Assembly (NCBI RefSeq): GCF_000719475.1
Contig: NZ_JOGO01000095.1
Span: 1 to 18,552, forward strand
Length of the DNA: 18,552 bases
DNA from: Streptomyces sp. NRRL F-5630
GTDB taxonomy: Bacteria > Actinomycetota > Actinomycetes > Streptomycetales > Streptomycetaceae
Reading direction: 5' to 3'
This document shows, piece by piece, positions 15,537 through 18,552 of the stretch. How positions within the stretch are numbered: the first letter of the stretch is position 1; each line of letters opens with the position of its first letter. The notes under the pieces are model-generated. The model saw only the letters and a list, made by a program, of their open reading frames with translations. It was not told the origin of the DNA and made no database searches. Made by a program: the position numbers and the translations under genes.

Positions 15537-15900
15537 ACCGAGACCGGACCACCGACGTCGCCCGGCCCCTGGACACCGCCCCGGTCCCATTCCCGGCCTC
15601 CCCGACACGAGCGTTGACGCGACCACGAGCCGGGGAGGCCGGCGAGTCGTCCCGGACGCGCCGTCAGCAGGCAGCTCGCGGTGTCCCGCGGTGGGCCAGA
15701 CCGTGCGGAGACCAGCGGACCTCACCCTCCGTACCCGACGGGAGGCGAGCGAAGACCCCACCCGGCAGTCCCGAACGCGGACCCTCGGGCCGCGACGGCG
15801 ACGGAAGATCACCAAGAGTCCCCCAGCGGCGCATGATCACGACCGAGCCCACCCGGGCCCGCACGCGAAGAAGGCCCCGACCAGCCGAAACAGGTCAGGG
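15537..15900. other. Non-coding region after the cluster
   Basis: 364 bases with no credible gene. It holds the 12-bp inverted repeat that probably ends the cluster transcript, and the hairpin next to the left att repeat. Small open frames here (for example 15691-15957) have arginine-rich random-looking translations and read through the tRNA-like repeat. I see nothing else in 15643-15869. Confidence 0.65.
15593..15642 (+). terminator. Terminator of the ten-gene cluster
   Basis: Perfect 12-bp arms, CCGGCCTCCCCG at 15593-15604 and CGGGGAGGCCGG at 15631-15642, with a 26-base loop. They start 57 bases after the last stop codon. There is no U-tract. Confidence 0.6.
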
Positions 15901-15905
15901 CCTTC
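15870..15905 (-). terminator. Hairpin downstream of the displaced tRNA-Ser 3' end
   Basis: GAAGGCCC (15870-15877) pairs with GGGCCTTC (15898-15905); after one mismatch GACC pairs with GGTC around a 10-base loop. It occupies the same place relative to the left att copy as the stronger hairpin at 16913-16944 does relative to the intact tRNA. It may be the original terminator of the tRNA-Ser gene from before integration. Confidence 0.55.
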
Positions 15906-15983
15906 AACGTATTGCCCGGTGAGGCACTGGCGGAGGATACGAGATTCGAACTCGTGAGGGGTTGCCCCCAACACGCTTTCCAA
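15901..15983 (-). repeat. Left att copy: displaced 3' half of tRNA-Ser
   Basis: 83 bases that match 16940-17023 with a single one-base indel (near 15923). The inner 53 bases (15931-15983) are identical to the tRNA from the discriminator base through the T arm and variable loop into the anticodon loop; identity ends two bases past the anticodon. The following bases do not continue the tRNA, so this copy is not functional. It is the distal attachment site left by an element that integrated into tRNA-Ser. Confidence 0.85.
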
Positions 15984-16903
15984 CTGTTCGTTATAGCTGT
16001 ACGCGGAGGTTCATGGATGTTCGCGCAGCAGGTCAGAGGGTATGCGTGAACGCCTGCGGACGGATGAGAGCGTCGGCGAACTGGACAACGATCGGGACAA
16101 CGGGGTCACCAGGGTTGATCGAGTTCACGACGGACTGCGATCGACTCTTTCCGGGGAACCTCTGCGAAGTCGAGCCGTACACCGTCGATGAGGTTCAGCG
16201 CCTCCTGATCCAGGTCAACAAGCGCCGGAACAGCGCCCGATGGATGCTGGCTCTGGCGCTCGGACTGCGGCAGGGGGAGACATTGGGGCTGCGCTGGACG
16301 GACGTGGACCTGGAGAACGAGTACCTCAAGCTCCGCCGCAACCGACTGCGCCCCAAGTACGCCCACGGGTGCGGAGAGGACGCGCCGTGCGGGCGGAAGC
16401 CGGGCTACTGCCCCGACCGCGTACAGACCCGGCGTGAGACGAAGAACACCAAGTCGCGGGCGGGACGGCGTGCTGTCCCGCTGCCCGGCCCTCTCGTGTC
16501 GATGCTGCGGCTCCACCGGGAGCACCAGGCGGCGGAGCGGGCGGCAGCGGGGAGCCTGTGGACCGAGTCCGCGTACGTGTTCACCAAGCCACTCGGCGGG
16601 CCACTGAGCCCCAACACGGACTACCACGACTGGAAGCGGCTCCTCGACGACGCGGGTGTGCACGACGGGCGGCTCCACGACGCCCGGCACACCGCCGCTA
16701 CCGTGCTCATGCTCCTGAGCGTCCCGGACCGGGTCATCGACCTGATCATGGGATGGGAACCGGGGACCGCCGCGCGGATGCGGGCGCGGTATCTCCACGT
16801 GCCGGACGCGATGTTGAAGGACGTGGCACGGAAGCTCGCGGAAGCGATCTGGGGAGCGTCCGACACGGGCTCTGTGGACAAAAACCAGGACAACGGCGCC
16901 TGA
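15962..16903 (+). pseudogene. Tyrosine recombinase (integrase), catalytic domain only, N-terminally truncated
   Basis: The open frame codes for 313 residues, but its first 8 codons lie inside the att repeat and the next 55 or so do not look like an integrase. Family resemblance begins near 16150 (EVEPYTVDEVQRLL). The catalytic residues remain: Arg103 in LGLRQGETLGL, a KSRAGRRAVPL beta-hairpin, His239 and Arg242 in LHDARHT, a Trp in MGWEPG at the usual His/Trp position, and Tyr277 in RARYLHV. Intact actinomycete integrases have about 370-450 residues with SAM-like and arm-binding domains that are missing here. In-frame starts such as TTG 16115 have no good ribosome binding site. I treat it as a decayed integrase that could still give a catalytic fragment. 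A strong hairpin follows its stop within 10 bases. Confidence 0.8.
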
Positions 16904-16912
16904 GAACGCGAA

Positions 16913-16944
16913 GAAGGGCCCCACCGAAACCGGTGGGGCCCTTC
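16913..16944. terminator. Bidirectional terminator between integrase remnant and tRNA-Ser
   Basis: A 14-bp perfect stem (16913-16926 with 16931-16944) around a four-base loop. It lies 10 bases after the integrase stop on the + strand and 24 bases after the tRNA CCA end on the - strand, so it can serve both. Confidence 0.75.
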
Positions 16945-17023
16945 AACGTATTGCCCGGTGAGAGCACTGGCGGAGGATACGAGATTCGAACTCGTGAGGG
17001 GTTGCCCCCAACACGCTTTCCAA
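16940..17023 (-). repeat. Right att copy within tRNA-Ser
   Basis: 84 bases matching 15901-15983 with one inserted A near 16963. It covers the tRNA 3' half and the first bases downstream of it. Identity ends at 17023, two bases beyond the anticodon, which places the recombination crossover in or near the anticodon stem-loop. Confidence 0.85.
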
Positions 17024-17055
17024 GCGTGCGCCCTAGGCCTCTAGGCGAATCCTCC
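16968..17055 (-). tRNA. tRNA-Ser (anticodon GGA), CCA encoded
   Basis: Read on the minus strand, 17055 to 16971 folds as a type II tRNA: acceptor GGAGGAU pairs with AUCCUCC, the anticodon loop CUUGGAAAG carries GGA at 17019-17021, there is a long variable arm (UUGGGGGCAACCCC region), and the T arm contains GUUCGAAUC. The discriminator is G and CCA is encoded at 16968-16970. GGA reads UCC and UCU codons. The 3' half is duplicated at 15931-15983 through past integration; the functional gene is complete. Confidence 0.95.
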
Positions 17056-17062
17056 GCAGGAG

Positions 17063-17068
17063 ACATTA
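17063..17068 (-). promoter_or_regulatory. Possible -10 element of the tRNA-Ser promoter
   Basis: TAATGT on the minus strand, seven bases before the tRNA 5' end. No convincing -35 hexamer was seen at the expected distance. Confidence 0.3.
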
Positions 17069-17118
17069 CATGAGGTGGGGGAGTGCTCGCGAACTCGATC
17101 CTGGGTGCGGGGATCGGG

Positions 17119-17124
17119 TAAGGT
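17119..17124 (+). promoter_or_regulatory. Possible -10 element of the SRP RNA promoter
   Basis: TAAGGT fits TANNNT and lies nine bases before the predicted 5' end of the SRP RNA. No good -35 match was found. Confidence 0.35.
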
Positions 17125-17132
17125 GGCGGTCA

Positions 17133-17218
17133 GCCCCTCACGTGGCGCTATCTGACTGAACTCCCCCAGGGCCGGAAGGCAGCAAGGGTAGGTCGGCTCT
17201 GGCGGGTGCGTGGGGGGC
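17133..17218 (+). ncRNA. ffs: Signal recognition particle RNA (4.5S-type, small bacterial SRP RNA)
   Basis: The SRP54 (Ffh) binding core is unmistakable: the GGGCCGGAAGGCAGCAAGGG stretch at 17169-17188 with the GGAA tetraloop and the asymmetric AGCA bulge, opposite AGGUCGGCUCUGG. The ends pair as one helix, CCCCUCACG (17134-17142) with CGUGGGGGG (17209-17217), giving an RNA of about 84 bases, the usual size in Streptomyces. It works with Ffh and FtsY to target nascent membrane proteins. Position directly before dnaX is typical of actinomycetes. Exact ends are inferred from the helix. Confidence 0.92.
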
Positions 17219-17255
17219 GTTGTCGTGTGCGGGGCCGTTTGTCGGTGGGCGCCTA

Positions 17256-17261
17256 TAACCT
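17256..17261 (+). promoter_or_regulatory. Possible -10 element for a leaderless dnaX transcript
   Basis: TAACCT (TANNNT) lies seven bases before the GTG start codon, and no Shine-Dalgarno sequence lies in between. This spacing is typical of leaderless actinomycete genes. No clear -35 is visible. Confidence 0.35.
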
Positions 17262-17268
17262 CGTAGGT

Positions 17269-18552
17269 GTGTCGTCCCTCGCGCTGTACCGCCGCTACCG
17301 TCCCGAGACCTTCGCCGAGGTCATCGGGCAGGAGCATGTCACCGACCCCCTGTCGCAGGCCCTGCGCAACAACAGGGTCAATCACGCGTATCTGTTCAGC
17401 GGGCCGCGCGGGTGCGGCAAGACGACCAGCGCCCGCATCCTCGCCCGCTGCCTGAACTGCGAGCAGGGGCCCACGCCCACGCCCTGCGGCGTGTGCCAGT
17501 CCTGCCAGGACCTCGCCAGGAACGGGCCGGGCTCCATCGACGTCATCGAGATCGACGCCGCTTCCCACGGTGGCGTGGACGACGCCCGTGACCTGCGCGA
17601 GAAGGCGTTCTTCGGGCCCGCGTCGAGCCGGTACAAGATCTACATCATCGACGAGGCCCACATGGTCACGTCGGCCGGCTTCAACGCCCTGCTCAAGGTC
17701 GTCGAGGAGCCGCCCGAGCACCTCAAGTTCATCTTCGCGACGACCGAGCCCGAGAAGGTCATCGGGACGATCCGCTCGCGTACGCACCACTACCCCTTCC
17801 GGCTCGTGCCGCCCGGGACCCTGCGCGACTACCTCGGCGCGGTCTGCGGGCAGGAGGACGTACGGGTCGAGGACGGGGTCCTGCCGCTCGTCGTACGGGC
17901 CGGGGCGGGGTCCGTGCGCGACTCCATGTCCGTCATGGACCAGCTCCTCGCCGGAGCCGGTGAGGACGGTGTGACCTATGCCATGGCGACCTCGCTGCTC
18001 GGGTACACCGACGGTTCGCTGCTCGACTCGGTCGTCGACGCCTTCGCCGCCGGGGACGGGGCCGCGGCCTTCGAGGTCGTGGACCGGGTCATCGAGGGCG
18101 GCAACGACCCGCGCCGCTTCGTCGCCGACCTCCTGGAGCGGCTGCGCGACCTCGTGATCCTCGCGGCGGTGCCCGACGCCGGTGAGAAGGGACTCATCGA
18201 CGCGCCCGCCGATGTCGTCGAGCGGATGCAGGCGCAGGCGTCCGTCTTCGGGGCGGCCGAGCTGAGCCGTGCCGCCGACCTCGTCAACGAGGGCCTCACC
18301 GAGATGCGCGGCGCCACCTCGCCGCGCCTCCAGCTCGAACTCATCTGTGCGCGGGTCCTCCTGCCCGCCGCGTACGACGACCAGCGTGCCGTCCTGGCCC
18401 GGCTCGACCGCCTGGAGCGGTCCGGCCCACCGGCCGGCGCGGTGGCGGGGGCGGCCTTCCCGCAGGCCGCGGCGCCCGCGCCCGTCCAGGCGCCGGCCCA
18501 GACGCAGGCACCGGCCCCGGCGCAGCCGCCCGCGCCGGCCCCGGCCGCCCAG
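17269..18552 (+). CDS. dnaX: DNA polymerase III subunits gamma/tau (3' truncated by window)
   Basis: The first 428 residues are visible, from GTG 17269 to the right edge without a stop. The start gives the conserved N-terminus SSLALYRRYRPETFAEVIGQEHV. Walker A GPRGCGKT is at 45-52; zinc-binding cysteines are Cys64, 73, 76 and 79; Walker B with DEAH is at 126-131; sensor 1 ATTE is at 157-160; and the SRT arginine-finger motif follows near 170. This is the AAA+ clamp-loader ATPase that loads the beta clamp and, as tau, links polymerase and helicase. From about residue 385 the sequence becomes the Ala/Pro/Gln-rich linker usual in actinomycetes, where the window ends. A GTG two bases earlier is in another frame. 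The ffs gene ends about 50 bases upstream. Confidence 0.96.
   Translation, partial: MSSLALYRRYRPETFAEVIGQEHVTDPLSQALRNNRVNHAYLFSGPRGCGKTTSARILARCLNCEQGPTPTPCGVCQSCQDLARNGPGSIDVIEIDAASHGGVDDARDLREKAFFGPASSRYKIYIIDEAHMVTSAGFNALLKVVEEPPEHLKFIFATTEPEKVIGTIRSRTHHYPFRLVPPGTLRDYLGAVCGQEDVRVEDGVLPLVVRAGAGSVRDSMSVMDQLLAGAGEDGVTYAMATSLLGYTDGSLLDSVVDAFAAGDGAAAFEVVDRVIEGGNDPRRFVADLLERLRDLVILAAVPDAGEKGLIDAPADVVERMQAQASVFGAAELSRAADLVNEGLTEMRGATSPRLQLELICARVLLPAAYDDQRAVLARLDRLERSGPPAGAVAGAAFPQAAAPAPVQAPAQTQAPAPAQPPAPAPAAQ

Larger units (their letters stand above)
15901..17023. mobile_element. Remnant of an integrative element in tRNA-Ser(GGA)
   Basis: A truncated tyrosine recombinase lies between two near-perfect 83/84-bp direct repeats 1040 bases apart, the right one being the 3' half of an intact tRNA gene. 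This is the arrangement left by tRNA-targeting integrative elements (actinomycete integrative and conjugative elements, phages, genomic islands). No excisionase, replication, transfer or phage genes remain between the repeats, so the body has been deleted. The element carried its own replacement 3' end, which kept the tRNA functional. Confidence 0.8.

Noticed and set aside
15691..15957. Small + strand open frame (88 codons)
   Set aside because: Arg-rich, no ribosome binding site, and its end is a read-through of the antisense tRNA repeat.
15931..15983. Second tRNA-Ser gene
   Set aside because: Only the 3' half is present; after the anticodon loop the sequence departs completely and no acceptor 5' strand exists. 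It is an att fragment.
1..18552. CRISPR array or insertion sequence
   Set aside because: No regularly spaced repeats and no transposase were seen. The only long repeat pair is the tRNA-Ser att duplication.

Overview
The window is high-GC actinomycete chromosome, almost certainly Streptomyces or a close relative. The grounds are strong C/G bias at third codon positions, GTG and TTG starts, a DUF4232 lipoprotein, a GAF/PP2C/HATPase phosphatase, and the small SRP RNA gene placed just before dnaX. All assignments come from reading the sequence and from remembered family motifs; no database search was run.

Layout. (1) Positions 1-3652 hold ordinary chromosomal signalling and envelope genes: the C-terminal end of a membrane-anchored protein, a DUF4232 lipoprotein and an RsbU-type phosphatase. 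(2) Positions 3653-3995 are non-coding, with a terminator-like inverted repeat, a plausible housekeeping promoter and a palindrome one base away from the core of the DasR-responsive element. (3) Positions 3996-15536 carry ten same-strand genes, mostly overlapping or only a few bases apart: HAD phosphatase, PrnB-like haem enzyme, GHMP-superfamily protein resembling beta-RFAP synthase, methyltransferase, PLP decarboxylase fused to an unknown C-terminal domain, membrane glycosyltransferase, glycosyltransferase-like protein, and a three-gene ABC-2 exporter. (4) Positions 15537-17055 hold the cluster terminator and the scar of an integrative element: an N-terminally truncated tyrosine recombinase between a near-perfect 83/84-bp direct repeat, whose right copy is the 3' half of an intact tRNA-Ser(GGA) gene. 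(5) Positions 17056-18552 hold ffs (SRP RNA) and the start of dnaX, which runs off the window.

The ten-gene block looks like a biosynthetic and export cluster for an unrecognised small molecule. It has no NRPS, PKS, terpene or RiPP core and no regulator of its own. A working model, which is inference, is that an aromatic or amino-acid precursor is made by the haem enzyme and PLP enzyme. It is joined to a ribose phosphate by the RFAP-synthase-like protein, dephosphorylated by the HAD enzyme, methylated and glycosylated, and exported by the ABC system. Transcription from the promoter before the first gene may respond to amino-sugar status through DasR or a related GntR repressor. The neighbouring tRNA-Ser scar shows that this chromosomal site has received foreign DNA, but nothing in the window proves that the cluster arrived that way.
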